This document shows positions 1 to 10,504 of a stretch of DNA of 64,000 nt, in pieces. The position numbers and the translations under genes are program-made. This stretch comes from Undaria pinnatifida. Lineage: Eukaryota; Sar; Phaeophyceae; Laminariales; Alariaceae. Location of the stretch: positions 28,329,504-28,393,503 of the forward strand of contig JABAKD010000025.1 of NCBI GenBank assembly GCA_012845835.1, written 5' to 3'. A model generated the notes under the pieces. It did not search any database. It was not told the DNA's origin and saw only the letters and a program-made list of their open reading frames with translations. Positions within the stretch are counted from its first letter, which is position 1. Each line of letters opens with the position of its first letter.

Positions 1-148
1 GTTGGTAGCAGTTTTATCATGTTTCTCCAAACCAGTTTTTGGGAGAGGGCTGTCTTAAGACATGTCTTGAGCTCCCGAATTGAGGGGTAGTATTAGAAAA
101 AAAAGTGGTGCACCTCTATCGTAGTGCACCCTTATCGTGGCACGCGTG
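1..148 (-). mobile_element. TIR-A element, partial (cut by window start)
   Basis: This is the right portion of the window's commonest element. In plus orientation TIR-A runs: terminal repeat near GACGCGTGCTACGATAGAGG, an A/T-run, GGAGCTTAAGACCTCTCCC, CCGGATGAAAAATCCCATGG, CCTAGG, a second A-run, GACGATTTTGGGTTAAGGAG, then the inverted terminal repeat. Seen here in reverse are the 'ctccaaaccagtttttgggagagg' part, the 'gaattgaggggtagtatta' part and a terminus duplicated as CTCTATCGTAGTGCACCC followed by CACGCGT. It encodes nothing and is a MITE-type non-autonomous element. Confidence 0.8.
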
Positions 149-161
149 GTTTTTGAGTCAA

Positions 162-408
162 GGTATAATAAGGTATTAGTTATAATAAGTATAGGTACAA
201 TAAGTTATAGGTATAATAAGGTGTAGGTACAATAAGTTATAGGTATAATAAGGTATAGGTATAATAAGGTACATGTATAATAAGGCATAGATATAATAAG
301 GTACAGGTACAATAAGGTACAGGTACAATAAGGTACAGGTACAATAAGGTACAGGTACAATAAGGTACATATATAATAAGGTACAGGTATAATAAGGTAT
401 AGGTATCC
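162..408. repeat. Minisatellite, ~16-bp unit GGTACAGGTACAATAA
   Basis: A tandem array of GGTAYAGGTAYAATAA-like units with T/C variation at fixed positions. The apparent Tyr/Leu/Ile/Pro-rich reading frames on the minus strand are translations of the repeat and are not genes. Confidence 0.85.
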
Positions 409-639
409 TATTAATAGTACAAGTATAGAGATCCTCATGTGGTTAGCCTCAAAAAAGAATTGGTGCCCCCTCTACCGTACTATTAGTAGTAATAGTAGCT
501 AATAGTAGCATGCGTCCAGAGAGTTGTAAAGAGAGGGAAGGGAGGGGGTAGGTGTGTGTGTGCTCAGTTGAGGGGGGGGTCATACTCATTACCATTCATG
601 GCCGTAGTCTTGGCAAGGGGGGGGAGGGGGGTGTACTCA

Positions 640-1210
640 GTTTGTGTATGGCTGTAGTCGTATGACCATAGACTCTCGCATCCCTACTATGCCGGGACGG
701 AGCACGTCGGGTTTTCACTAAAACCAGGCAGACATTGCTTGCACCAATCACGAAGCGCCGTCAGGTGTTCGGCGAGTCGCATGAAGGGTGAACTGCATCC
801 TTCCAAGAACCGCTCGTAAGACGGACTTCGGCACTTTGTACCTACTTTTTTGCGTAATGGATGACAGCGCCAATGAGTTATAATTTTCTTCCTGGTGTGG
901 CCACTCCAGAGACAGCAATGGGTATTGCTATGTAGCTGCCTCGCGTGTGGGTGCTTTACCATATTCACACTACATGATGCGATCATTCCCCTTGTGCGGA
1001 GTTAGGGTTCTCCACCCCGCACAAAATGCTCCAACTCGATAACCATCATATGGTGACCGCAAAAAAAAAAAAAAAAAAACGGCACACTGGTTGTCTAGCT
1101 CACGCAGCTGTTGACTGGCATGTTTTACAGCGTCGTTGCCAACCAACTGCACCCCAATACACACACAATGTTTTACAGCGCGTCGGTTCCAACCGAGGCC
1201 AACTTGTATA
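640..1210 (+). repeat. Rep-C copy 1 (long interspersed repeat, pair with 11,340-11,952)
   Basis: Colinear with 11,340-11,952. Shared landmarks in order are GTAGTCGTATGACCATAGA, CCGGGACGGAGCACG, CAGGCAGACATTGCTTGCAC, GGCGAGTCGCATGAAGGGTG, TGTGGCCACTCCAGAGACAG, GGAGTTAGGGTTC, a short A-run after ATGGTGACCGC, TTGACTGGCATGTTTTACA and CGTTGCCAACCAAC. The 3' part carries short internal duplications. No protein match or structural hallmark reveals the element class. It may be a non-autonomous retroelement or an old segmental duplication. A G-run module, GGGGGGG followed by ACTCAGTTTGTG, precedes it. Confidence 0.75.
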
Positions 1211-1229
1211 TATTCATGTATTTCAGGCA

Positions 1230-1295
1230 GGGATGGGTGGGGGGGGGGGGAATATTTTCGTGCATATAGCCGTAGTCGTATGACCATAGGTATAC
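1230..1295 (+). repeat. Rep-C head module (G-run plus conserved tail)
   Basis: A run of about twelve G is followed by AATATTTTCGTGCATATAGC and GTAGTCGTATGACCATAGG. This is the same module that opens both long Rep-C copies. Related G-run modules recur at 570-690, 37,570-37,680 and 37,970-38,060. Confidence 0.6.
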
Positions 1296-1311
1296 ACTTT
1301 TTTTTTTTTTT

Positions 1312-1395
1312 TTATCCTCCGGCGGATGGGGAAAAATAAAGCTTTAGCTCACCACACTTCCACGTATTTTCATACGCGTCGTGTGTCGATTTAAC
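1312..1395 (+). repeat. Short interspersed repeat, pair with 60,893-60,965
   Basis: Both copies read TATCCTCYGGCGGATRGGGR, then an A-rich spacer, CCACGTATTTTCA and GTGTGTC. Each is preceded by a T-run, so the shared block may be the end of a larger dispersed element. Confidence 0.55.
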
Positions 1396-1494
1396 TCAGT
1401 TGCTTTCGCAGCCCAACGCTAGCTGACGCACCCTTCGGGTCCCATTGTAGGTATAGCGTAAGCTGTCCCTATCAGTGGTCTTCGTTACAACCCC

Positions 1495-1600
1495 GGCAGC
1501 GCAATACACTCATCCTCCCACAATGTTCGGACTGAGCACGTCGCGTTTTCACCGACCAGGCAGACATCGTGTGCAACAAAACGCGTAGAGAGGGGACCTC
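1495..1600 (+). repeat. Rep-C fragment
   Basis: Carries the internal Rep-C segment TCGGACTGAGCACGTCGCG, TTTTCACCGACCAGGCAGAC, then diverges. Bounded on the right by a G-run (about 1,600-1,611). A similar fragment occurs at 43,545-43,625. Confidence 0.55.
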
Positions 1601-1804
1601 GGGGGGGGGGGGAGATAGAAAGCTCAAGACTGTGAAATAATTGCTCAAGACTGCGAATTCACTACAGCCGATTTATTCGGTTCAACTCTATCATATCAAT
1701 CAACATCGCAAAAAAGAAAAAAAAAGAGACGCTTTTTGCACCGATCTGTGCTCATAACGAATTACCCCGACAATAATGCGTCCGCCACCAGCGCTCCTCC
1801 CCTA

Positions 1805-1885
1805 TGACATGGGGGGGGAAGGTGGTGGGTGGGTGGGTGGGGGGGGGGGGGGGGGGAGGGTGGTGGGTGGGGGGGTGGGAGGGGG
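1805..1885. repeat. G-rich low-complexity tract
   Basis: GGTGGGT and long G-runs over about 80 bp. Glycine/tryptophan-rich frames here are simple-sequence artefacts. The tract has quadruplex-forming potential. Confidence 0.8.
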
Positions 1886-2059
1886 TTGGCTGGCTGTCGC
1901 TTCTTTCCCACTTATTTCACTCCGCAAGCCAGCTGAGTGTTTGTCGGGGAAAACACCGGTTTATCTATACAAGGAGTCATTCCACGCTAGCAGTGCGGCA
2001 CAAGTTTCTACAATTTTGGTCCCAACATTTGGAGCTCAACATCTCACCCCAGTTGACCT

Positions 2060-2215
2060 AACCTTGACTTCGAAGGCATTCGTTCGCGAAATCTGACCAA
2101 GATTGCTATGCGCTTCTCGTAAAAAAAATCTTCTCGAAAAATGATCATACTCTTTTAGAACCGAGATAGTTCTACGATTGAGGAGCTCAACGGCGGTCAA
2201 AAAAAACATTCAGAC
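2060..2215 (+). repeat. Rep-K dispersed repeat
   Basis: Contains GAAGGCATTCGTTCGCGAAA, TCTGACCAAGATTGCTATGC and GAGGAGCTCAACGGCGG. Matching blocks appear at 36,535-36,760, and looser ones at 48,590-48,720 and 49,540-49,620. The family typically carries a GAGCTCCTCANRTGAGGAGC-type partial palindrome. The remaining bases to 2,480 show no recognisable feature. Confidence 0.5.
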
Positions 2216-2484
2216 CCAAAAATCGCAACCCCAGCTATGAAACTGCTATTAATCACCGTGGGATGAGTTAGACTCAGTATGTTTTAGGTTTCCGTTGGCT
2301 TTCTTTTTTTGTGGGGAATTTGTGAGGTTGAAGCTCGTGCCGCAGTTTGGAGGATAGCAAGCTCTTGATATTTACCATTTCATCTGTGGCTTCGCCGAAA
2401 TCGATCTACTCGATCGAAACTTTAGACCCCGATTCACACCCCCATACAGGTAGTCACGTGTCTTCTTAACGGTAATACAACGGT

Positions 2485-2830
2485 GACGGGGCTCTATACA
2501 GAGAGACAGATGGATAGATTGATAAGATGGGATCGAGAGAGACGTGGAAACGGAGGGATAGGAAAGAGTGGGAAGACAGGCGGGAAGATAGGCAGGACAG
2601 ACAGACGGATAGACACGGCTGTTGATAGACTGGGAAACGGAGAGACAGGAAAGAGCGGGAAGGCAGATCTGGGCAGACGGACAAACAGGCAGACGGATAG
2701 AGAAGCGATTGCTATGCTTTGAAAAGACAAGACGAGAAACACTAAAATATACGCTCGCACAAGGCTTTTTTTGTTTCGGGCAGATGAGCGGATAGACGGG
2801 CGACTGCGAGGACGTAAACGATGGACAGAC
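2485..2830. repeat. GACA/GATA/GGAAA-rich degenerate simple repeat
   Basis: An imperfect polypurine tract dominated by GACAGACAGACGGATAGA and GGAAACGGAGAGACAGGAAA. Serine/leucine/valine/cysteine-rich open frames on the minus strand arise from the tetranucleotide composition. Confidence 0.75.
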
Positions 2831-3772
2831 AAGATGGAAATGATTTTTTTGTTTTCCTTTGTTTCGTTCTTCTCTCAATCGGCGGAGGTTTTGTCAGTGA
2901 TCTCCAGACGTTGAAGCTCATGCCGCACGTTGTTGAATGTAAAAAAATATACAACAAAACTCCGACGAATTAAAACAAAACCAACAAAGGAAACAGACGA
3001 ACTCGACACCGCAAACAAAACAGACAAAAGTTTTAGACAAACAGGACCAAAACTTCAACTTGTGGAAATGAGTTTCGACGAAAAATCAAAGTACATTTTT
3101 TCAGTTTCTAAGCAAAAATAATCAAAACAGACCATAAATATGTACCCCAACAACACCGCACTAAACAGCTTAGGGTCCGATAAAACAAGCACGTCAAGGC
3201 GGCCCTGTCGACGTACCGCGCGCAGTGCACAACGCCTACCAACGAATACAACGTCCCATTCAACGTAAAAAAAGGACCACAGAATGTATTGAGGATGCCA
3301 GTTACAGGCGAAAACAACTCTCATGAAAACATTGACGACGCCAAGCGCAACAGCAAACAATTCAACGTAAAACAAAGCCGTTGACCGTAACGTTACGACA
3401 TTTAACACGATACAACTTTTAAAGCAAACTAGAGAGTGTCTTAGTAACATGTGCCTGGCGCTTCGTATATACCCAAGAAAAATTGTACCTTAGCGTATTT
3501 ATGGTGTCCCTCAACTCGGAAATAAAATATACTGGGAGTGTACTATTAATATTATACGAATATGCGTCGTGTTGTAGTGTTTCTCCTACAGACAACGTCT
3601 CCTCAAATCTCGATCCCTCATAGCTAGTAAGGGAAATAAGATCCAAAGGGTAAATGAAAATGTAAGATACTAAACAAGTTGCATGAAAATAAGATCCAAA
3701 CGCGTGTATATATACATGATCAATGGAAGCTATATTTCACGCTACAAAATCAGCTTACACTACTTACATTGA
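2831..3772. other. Unassigned, A/C-rich intergenic sequence
   Basis: I see no gene, RNA or clear dispersed element. A short block, CGTTGAAGCTCATGCCGCA, at ~2,910 repeats one at ~2,328 (GGTTGAAGCTCGTGCCGCAG). The minus-strand frame at 3,055-3,450 is hydrophobic but has no recognisable domain or splice context. Confidence 0.4.
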
Positions 3773-4036
3773 GGCGCGTGCTACGATATAGTTGCTGACC
3801 ACTCTTTGTTTGTGAGTTATTTCTCGATTTGGCGAGCTGAACATCTTTCCAAAAAAATGGTGTGGATAAAAATAAAACTTTTACTAAACGGATGAAAAAC
3901 CCCACGGCCTAGGTACTCAACGCGAGAATCATGCAAAAAAATGTGGTATTTTCGACGAATTTGGGGTTAAGGAGCCTCGTCATTCAGAAAAACTTTCAGA
4001 CAAAAATTGCTGAACGCCTCTATCGTAGCATGCGTC
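3773..4036 (+). mobile_element. TIR-A element, complete
   Basis: Starts GCGCGTGCTACGATATAG and ends CCTCTATCGTAGCATGCGTC, which are inverted repeats of each other. Internal landmarks CCGGATGAAA-like, GGCCTAGGTAC, ACGAATTTGGGGTTAAGGAG and CATTCAGAAAAACTTTCAGA are in order. About 264 bp. Confidence 0.85.
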
Positions 4037-4117
4037 TTCTAGACTGATTATTGTTTCGTTATTCCTGGCGTTGTGGCCACGGGGCTCAAGCGCCGTTGGT
4101 GCGTCCAAGCAAACGAA

Positions 4118-4365
4118 AGCATCATCATCATCATCATCATCACCAGCGCCATCATCATAAAATTGATCATCACGAGCCTCAGGAGCATCACGATCTTTAT
4201 GATCATCTCATCATTATCATCATTACCACCACCAGGGCTATCATTCATGACAAAATTGATGATCACAATCCTCATGATCATCTCATGATGATGATCGCCG
4301 TCATCACCACCACCACTGCCAGGGCCATCTCAATCATCATGATCACAACATCATCATGGTCATAA
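4118..4365. repeat. ATC/CAT microsatellite with embedded duplications
   Basis: CATCATCATCATCATCATCA is followed by degenerate CATGATCATC, ACCACCACCA and AAAATTGATGATCACAA blocks that recur at about 60-80 bp spacing. Histidine-rich and isoleucine-rich frames here are repeat translations. About 460 bp after it (4,366-4,825) show nothing recognisable. Confidence 0.8.
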
Positions 4366-4879
4366 TCCGTAATCTTTTTACGGTTGTCATCCGACCGCGT
4401 GCGGCGTCAGTGTCAATAAAATGACTGCAGAGCTTACCACGTACATACCAATACCCGAGAAAAAGTTTGAGGCACAGCTGTATACGAGACGAACAAGATG
4501 ATGCCCTGCAAGTTTTGGCTGGTTGGGTATGATTGGGTTGGGATCAGAGATATTGCCGATAAAGCTAAAAAAAGTGCAGTCCACAACCGTATTATCGAAT
4601 AAGCTGGTAAGGTATTCCCTAAAAACGACGAATAATCAGATAATAAAGGCCTATATAAAAATCCTAACATATTGTACGATAGCCAAGACCGATTTGGTGC
4701 GAAAAAACGCCTCCTAGTACCAACACCCCCCCTACATATCAACTCGTCATATTCATCTCCGTGATCAAGCCTGTTTTAGATACAGTGGATGTGGCGCACA
4801 TCTGACAAAAGTCCATGTAAGTCACGTAGACGCGTGCCACGACGGAGGTATATTATAGCGGTGTAAACGATGAAAGAGC

Positions 4880-5400
4880 GCCCGTGACATAGACAAAACG
4901 GGCATAAGGGCGGTCAAATCCGCCTGCCACGCCATGTATATGTACAAAACACCTATACGATGCCCACTCGAAAAGCGGCCCAAACCGCTCATCACTGAAA
5001 CGGACTTTATAGCGCTCAAATCCGCTTGTCACGCGTTGTGACGCCTATTCGAAAAACCTATGCGATGCCCAATCGAACAGCGGTCAAATCCTCTAGTCAC
5101 AAAAACGGACCTAAGAGCGGTCAGATACGCTTGTCACGAATTGTGACGCCTCTGTACAAAAAAACTATACGATGCCCCAATTGAAAAGCGATCAAATCCG
5201 CTTTATTGACACACCTGGTGACGCCTCTACGATCAAAACCTATAAGATGCTCAATTGAGCAGCGGTCAAACCCGCTGGTCACGCCTTGTGATGCCTGTAC
5301 GAAAACTCGGTACGATGCCCAATCGAACAGCGGTCATATCTGCCTGTCACGCCTTGTGATGCTTGTACAAAAATCCTACACGAGATGCACAATCCAACAT
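4880..5400. repeat. Minisatellite MS-F, ~66-bp unit
   Basis: Repeated unit: TACGATGCCCAATCGAACAG, CGGTCAAATCCGCTTGTCAC, GCNTTGTGACGCCTGTACRA, AAA. Six or more diverged copies, some with an extra AAAACGGACNTAAGAGCGG half unit. Frames crossing it are not considered coding. Confidence 0.75.
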
Positions 5401-5460
5401 GAGCGCAGCACGAAGTTAAAAACGGTCGTTCAACACCTACCCGTTCCGGGGCATCCTTCA

Positions 5461-5543
5461 CCCCTTCAGAGCCCCCAAACCCCTCCCTATATACCAATTC
5501 CAAGTATTTCTCCCCAAAAACGGGTTTCCAGCTGTAAACAGCG
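5461..5543 (+). mobile_element. TTAA-B miniature element
   Basis: 83 bp: CCCCTTCAGAGCCCCCAAAC, CCCTCCCTATATACC, then CCCCAAAAACGGGTTTCCAG, CTGTAAACAGCG. Flanked by TTCA and TTAC, which are degraded forms of the TTAA seen at cleaner copies. See 32,948-33,031 for the best copy. Confidence 0.7.
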
Positions 5544-5616
5544 TTACGACAAGAAGGTAGAAGAGCCTGTAACGAGAAGGAAGTTGATTTTTGAGCAAGG
5601 GCACCAGAGTGTGGGT

Positions 5617-5770
5617 TAGAGCAAAGATGCTAAGCCGGAAGCAGGTACAGAGGGGAGGCAGAGTTCGTGCATCACAGTTTCCTGTTTCGTGGGTTTCCCC
5701 TCTTTTGGTTTTCCATTGCTTTCTGGCAATTAATGTTTAGGGGAGGGTCGAAGCTGAAGAAGCCCATACT
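5617..5770 (+). repeat. Rep-Z dispersed repeat, pair with 55,740-55,870
   Basis: Shares GATGCTAAGCCGGAAG, TTTCCTTTTC/CTGTTTCGTGGGTTTCCC and a 3' AATTAATGTT/GAATGTTAATGG segment with 55,740-55,870. The sequence from 5,771 to 6,110 holds only a short GGGTTAGGGCTAGGG-like tract near 5,935. Confidence 0.5.
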
Positions 5771-6111
5771 GCATCTCAGTAGCCTTTGCGAGGCGTCTGA
5801 GTTTTAGCTAGGACATGAAGTATGGAAAGCAGAGAATATTTTGTTGTATCAAATTTATTGTGATGGGCCAAATTTTCAACGCCGGATTTTTTTTCCGGAA
5901 AAAGTTCTACGGATAGAGTCGGGCTCGGGCTCAGGGTTAGGGCTAGGGTCAGGGATGGGGTCTAAAGCAGAGTGTTTTCGGGCAGTTTTTTTTTTTTCCT
6001 CAAAATGCTTGAAGCACACGTGAGCCAAAATAAACTTCCCCAATTTCCATACTTTATGCTAGACAATAGCTCCGAAGTGCGGTGAGGCGGCTCCTGCACT
6101 TGGCCGGATTG

Positions 6112-6222
6112 CAAAAACAACAACAACAACAACAACCACAACAACAAAAACAAAAACAACAACACCAACACCAACACCAACACCAACACCAACACCACCA
6201 CCACCACCAACAACAACAACAA
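6112..6222. repeat. (CAA)n/(CAACAC)n microsatellite
   Basis: CAACAACAACAACAACCAC passes into CACCAACACCAACACCAACA and ends CAACAACAACAACAA. The Val/Leu-rich frames on the minus strand are artefacts. Shorter CAA tracts occur at 22,838, 33,355 and 38,416. Confidence 0.9.
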
Positions 6223-6439
6223 AATGGCAGCAGAGAAAAATACTGCGTATGATATGGAACAGGTCTATAAGCACGAACGAGGGGACGCCACCTCTTCGTG
6301 ATCGTATCAAACCCCTCAACATTTCAACAACTGCACCCACCCGCTTCGGCATCAAACACACTACTTCGAATCAGAGTACCCCAGCAAGTAATTTGCCAAC
6401 GTTTAGGCGTCAAACACAGACGACCCCGAACTAGACGAG

Positions 6440-8330
6440 GAGGAAAAACTGCAACCGCAAACTACTTGGAACCAAAGTGGGGGGAAAATTGCTACGTTGT
6501 GGGGGGCAGGGCAAACTACTGAGAAGCATCAGATTGCAAGAGGGAATTTGGCGGTTGTAACAACAACCGCACACTACGTTTTTTTGGAGGGTCAACTAAA
6601 CTACTTGGATAGAGTATATTACATATAGTGTAGAGAGGAGGGGCACGATGCAACAGGAACTACGGGCTAAAGCGAAACCTGATCCGGGACTTGATATATG
6701 AGCGAGGAAAATTATAGGTTATTGAAAAAGTAGCGTTCCTGCAGTACGCACGTGCGGCGAAGCGAGGAGAGATGCAAGATGATACGTGCGCAGTGCATCC
6801 ACAGGCTGACATGTACAACTGCAAGAGTCTCAGCTTCAACTTGCCCAATGGGGTAATACCATGAAGGACGAAGGGTGTAAAAATTATACCAGGTGGCATA
6901 TATAATACAGTAGGACAAAAAATCGGTAGGAACACAATCGCAGTACACTACTTGAGGAGAGATTAAATTACTTAAGATTAGAGTAGGAGAAAGTTACGGC
7001 AGGGACATAGCCGCATCGACGTCTTTCTGTGGGCGAACATAAACAAGATGAAAGTAGAGGTAAAGTAGGAAAACAACGTAGCCGCGCACCGCCCACATTT
7101 TGGAGGCACAATCAAACTACTTTTGGGCCAAAAGAGTAGGAGGACGACCGTACACCAAACTTGGGGGGGGGGGCACATAAAATGAACAACTTGGTGAAAC
7201 AGAGTAGGAGGAAAAACTAACATATAGCCGCACCACCCACGTTTTCAGGTGGCAACCAAATTACTTGCAACTAGAGAAACCGCACTCATGTTTTGAGAGC
7301 GCAAACAAACTGCTTGGAATTTTTAGAGCAGGAGGGTTCTTCACGGTGAACCGTATTAATAGTAACCCTCTACCACAAGACCCACGTTTCGATGGTAAAC
7401 AAACACCTTAGAACTAGAGTGAGAGGGAAAATTGCAGTAGCAAAACAACCACAGCCATGTCTTCAGGGCAAACAAGCACCTTGGACGTAGCGCAGGAGGT
7501 AACTTACGGCAGTAACCCAACTCCACCAGACCCGCGCAATGGGGACAAACAAACAACTTTGTAATTTGAGAGAAAAAGAGGTAAAATACAGCAGCGAAAC
7601 AACCGAACACAAGTTTTGAGGGCAAACAAACTATTTGGGATTAGCACAGGAGGTAAACAACCGAAAAACCCACGTTTGGAGGCAAAAAACCTACTTGGAA
7701 TCAGAGTAAGAAGAATTGCGGTAGAAACACAACCCCCGAGACCCACGTTTTGGTGGCAAACAAACCACTTGGAGTTGGGAGTAAGAGGTAAAATACTGCC
7801 GCAAAACAACCACAAGACCCACGTCTTTAGGGCAAACAAACTGATTTGGAATAAAGAGTGAGAGGAAAATTACGATAAAGAAACACAACACCACAAGACC
7901 CACGCGTCGGGGGCGAACAAACTCTACTTCGAACTAGAAAGTGAGAGGAAAAACCACAGTTGTTATACTTAGCCAAACAACCGCAGCCACGTGTTCAGGG
8001 CAAACAAACTGCTTGGAAGTAGCGCAGAAGGCAAACAACCATAAGACCTACTTCTTCAGGGCAAACAAACTACTTGGAATTAGAGTTACATGAAAATTGC
8101 GGAAGGAACACAACCACAAGACCCACGTTTTGGGGGTAGACAAACCACTTGGAATTAGAGTGGGAGGACGTTTTGGGGGTAGACAAACCACTTGGAATTA
8201 GAGTGGGAGGAAAAAACGCAGAGCAGCAAAACCAATCACACCCACCCACGATTTTGGAGGCAAACACTCCACTTGGGACAACAAGAGCAAGAGGTGGAAT
8301 TTCATGCCGAGGCAAAACACCCGCCTCCCC
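6440..8330. repeat. Minisatellite MS-E, long array (~70-80 bp unit)
   Basis: More than twenty degenerate units of the form CCCACGTTTTGGAGGCAAAC, AAACTACTTGGAATTAGAGT, GGGAGGAAAATTGC, AGTAGCAACACAACCAC. Best preserved from 7,080 to 8,330, patchy between 6,610 and 7,080. The unit is the reverse complement of the ~62-bp unit at 15,560-15,995 and 16,700-17,270. Its core, AACTACTTGGAATTAGNGTG, matches the centre of TTAA-B. Reading frames across the array, such as FASKRGF- and FALKTWL-type repeats on the minus strand, are periodic and not credible genes. Confidence 0.85.
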
Positions 8331-8559
8331 AACTTATACGGGGAAACACAAAAAAAAAAAACTGCTCAAGAGTTAGTGTCGAAGGTGTACGCGGTCAGGT
8401 CAGGTAGAAAGAAAACGGTCGAGGGCGCCGGCGGCATACTTCACCTATATTGGCATCAAAAACGCCTCTTCGACAAAATCCCACACCCTAAACCCTTTAG
8501 ATGCAACTCTGTGTATCGACGCGTGCTACTACGACGCAGGTAGCATTTTTTAGGGGTTT

Positions 8560-8705
8560 TCACGGGACAAGATCCGTCCCGTGGGTCTGGTCTGGACGCT
8601 ATTACCAAGAATCTCGCGGGCCGGGTCAGGAGGCGTTCTAAATGTCACGGGTCGGTTTTTTCAAATCTTGCGAGACGGGCCGGGTCACCCTGAACTGACC
8701 CGACC
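8560..8705. repeat. CGGGCCGGGTC-type direct/inverted repeats
   Basis: Contains CACGGGACAAGATCCGTCCCGTG (a short hairpin), CGCGGGCCGGGTCAGGA, CACGGGTCGG, GACGGGCCGGGTCACC and TGACCCGACC. Local GC is high. Function unknown. Confidence 0.5.
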
Positions 8706-8706
8706 C

Positions 8707-9216
8707 TCAAATAGCCCTCCGTTGTCTTGCCAAAATCTTGAGTAAGAGCTTACCAAAACTTACTCGAGAATGTGGTTGGAGCCCACCACTTAATGAAACG
8801 AAGGGGGCTGACTGTCCCCACGTTGGTAGATTCGATTGGATTTGATTGGTTTTAGGGTTGGGGATAGGGTTAGATCTTATCGAAATGTGTGTGCCAACCA
8901 TGGTCTCGAACAAAACGGTAAGCTGCGCCCTTGAAGTTTTTCCGACTGACGGGGAGGTTCTTCGATACCACGTATTCCTTAAAAGTGGTGGGCGGCACTC
9001 CGAGCGCGAGACGAAGGGATACCCCCTACCCTGTTTTGATTGTTGAGTCTTATCGGGAGGTTCCTCGACACTAATACCGCTTTTATCGTTCAAATGGCTG
9101 AGCCGCTCTGCGCCAATCAACAATGGTTTGGGCCACTCTGCGCGTGAGACGAAGGGATACTCCCTACACTGGCTGGAAATGAGTTCCATTGGATGTACGG
9201 CTAGGGCTAGAATCAT
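8707..9216 (-). CDS. Doubtful ORF, 169 codons, no recognised domain
   Basis: Opens with a genuine ATG and is one of the longer ATG-initiated frames outside simple sequence. The product would be basic and proline-rich, with no signal peptide, transmembrane segment or family motif I recognise. It contains a duplicated segment (EYPFVSRAEWPKPLL and GYPFVSRSECRPPLL) that reflects a DNA-level duplication of GACGAAGGGATACYCCCTAC at about 9,010 and 9,150. That suggests repeat-derived sequence rather than a gene. No splice or promoter signals support it. Confidence 0.15.
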   Translation of the reverse strand: MILALAVHPMELISSQCREYPFVSRAEWPKPLLIGAERLSHLNDKSGISVEEPPDKTQQSKQGRGYPFVSRSECRPPLLRNTWYRRTSPSVGKTSRAQLTVLFETMVGTHISIRSNPIPNPKTNQIQSNLPTWGQSAPFVSLSGGLQPHSRVSFGKLLLKILARQRRAI

Positions 9217-9265
9217 AGATATATCCAGTAGAGTTTGTCAACCATTTTCATCGAATATACGCAAA

Positions 9266-9346
9266 CGCCTTTACAACTGGAAACCCTTTTAGGGGACAAT
9301 TTTACTTGAAATTAGTACAGGGGGGATTTCGGGGCTCTAAAGGGGG
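9266..9346 (-). mobile_element. TTAA-B miniature element, degraded
   Basis: 81 bp: CGCCTTTACAACTGGAAACC, AGGGGACAATTTTACTTGAA, ATTAGTACAG, TTTCGGGGCTCTAAAGGGGG. Flanks CAAA/CTAG no longer match TTAA exactly. Confidence 0.65.
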
Positions 9347-9405
9347 CTAGTATGCCCTCTCCTGCCAAATTTGAGTGTTCACGGTGTTACATAGCACAGG
9401 TAGCG

Positions 9406-9650
9406 ACTCGTGCTACGATATAGAGGTGCAACACTTTTTTCTGAGGTGTTCCTCAATTCGGGAGCTTAAGACCTCTCCCAAAAACTGATTCGGAGCAAAA
9501 ACAAAACTGCTACATACAGGATGAAAAATCCCGCGGCCTCGGTACACGACGAGAATCATGCAAAAAAATGTCGTATTTCCGACGATTTTGGGTTAAGGAG
9601 CCCCGTCATTTCAGACGAAAAAAGGTATACCTCTATCGTAGAATGCGTGT
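9406..9650 (+). mobile_element. TIR-A element, complete
   Basis: Starts GACTCGTGCTACGATATAGA and ends ACCTCTATCGTAGAATGCGTG. The interior carries TTCGGGAGCTTAAGACCTCT, GGATGAAAAATCCCGCGGCC and CGACGATTTTGGGTTAAGGA. About 245 bp. Confidence 0.85.
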
Positions 9651-9709
9651 TTTCCTCAAGCCGCCACCCTCAAAGGGAAAACGTGTTCACCTCAATCTTA
9701 TCTTTAGGT

Positions 9710-9997
9710 GTCACGCATGCTACGGTGAGGAGGCGCACATTTTTTTTCATAATACAGCAACACTAAATGGAGCTTTGCGGACGTCTCCCAAAAACTGATT
9801 TTGGGAGAAAAAATGAAGACTGCTGTATACACACCGGATGAAAACCCCCAAGATCTGGCCTAGGAGGTAGCACACAGCGACGAAACTTATGAAAAAAAAA
9901 TGGCCTCTTATTTTTTTTTTCCCGACGGTTCTGGGTTAAGGAGCCAAAAAGAGCCAAATAGTCAAAAAGAGGTATACCTCTGTCGTGTAGAAGTGCT
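9710..9997 (+). mobile_element. TIR-A element, diverged
   Basis: Starts TCACGCATGCTACGGTGAGG and ends ACCTCTGTCGTGTAGAAGTGC. Contains CTCCCAAAAACTGATTTTGG, CCGGATGAAAA and GACGGTTCTGGGTTAAGGAG. Only ~60 bp separate it from the TIR-A copy at 9,406-9,650, in the same orientation. Confidence 0.75.
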
Positions 9998-10076
9998 AAA
10001 GTACCTCTATTAATAGACGAAGCGAGCTACGGTCGAGGGGTCCCTTTCAGAGGCATTTTCGTTGCAGTGGGACCCT

Positions 10077-10113
10077 CAAGGGGGTCACTCGCGCGCCGCG
10101 AGTGACCCCCTTG
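10077..10113. repeat. Perfect 17-bp inverted repeat (3-nt loop)
   Basis: Arms CAAGGGGGTCACTCGCG and its exact complement CGCGAGTGACCCCCTTG are separated by CGC. The arm is the terminal GGGGTCACTCGCG module of SINE-D, so this looks like two SINE-D ends joined head to head. As RNA it would form a very stable hairpin. Confidence 0.85.
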
Positions 10114-10504
10114 TTCTCCTTGATGATGCTGAGGCGCACCCTCTACCAGATTTCATGTTTTTACAGTTGCCCCGGCGTACTTTAGGGGGGGGGGTGCTCT
10201 TGTATTCGATACCTAATCTTAATGTGGCACCGGGGACGCCATCCAACACAACATGCATGCCGAGAGAGAAACTGGAAAACCTTCACGCAGAATACGTCCA
10301 GGATTGATGTTAGGGCGCTCGAAGAGGGGGAAAAAAATGGCGATACTAACGGGACCGCCTCCCGATGCCCCCTCCACCTTAACGAATGGGGAATAGGTTC
10401 GTATCGCGCCGCCATCCTGCCCCCCCCCCTCCCCCCCCTCCCTTCCTTCCCCTCTCTCCCCTCGCCCCTCCCTCTACCCGTTCACCCCCCCCTTCACAAC
10501 TCAC

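Noticed and set aside
2372-2878. 168-codon minus-strand frame rich in Ser/Leu/Pro/Cys
   Set aside because: Derived from a GACA/GATA simple repeat, with several overlapping frames equally open.
4051-4365. Histidine-rich protein
   Set aside because: It is a CATCAT microsatellite, and adjacent frames give Ile- or Met-rich equivalents.
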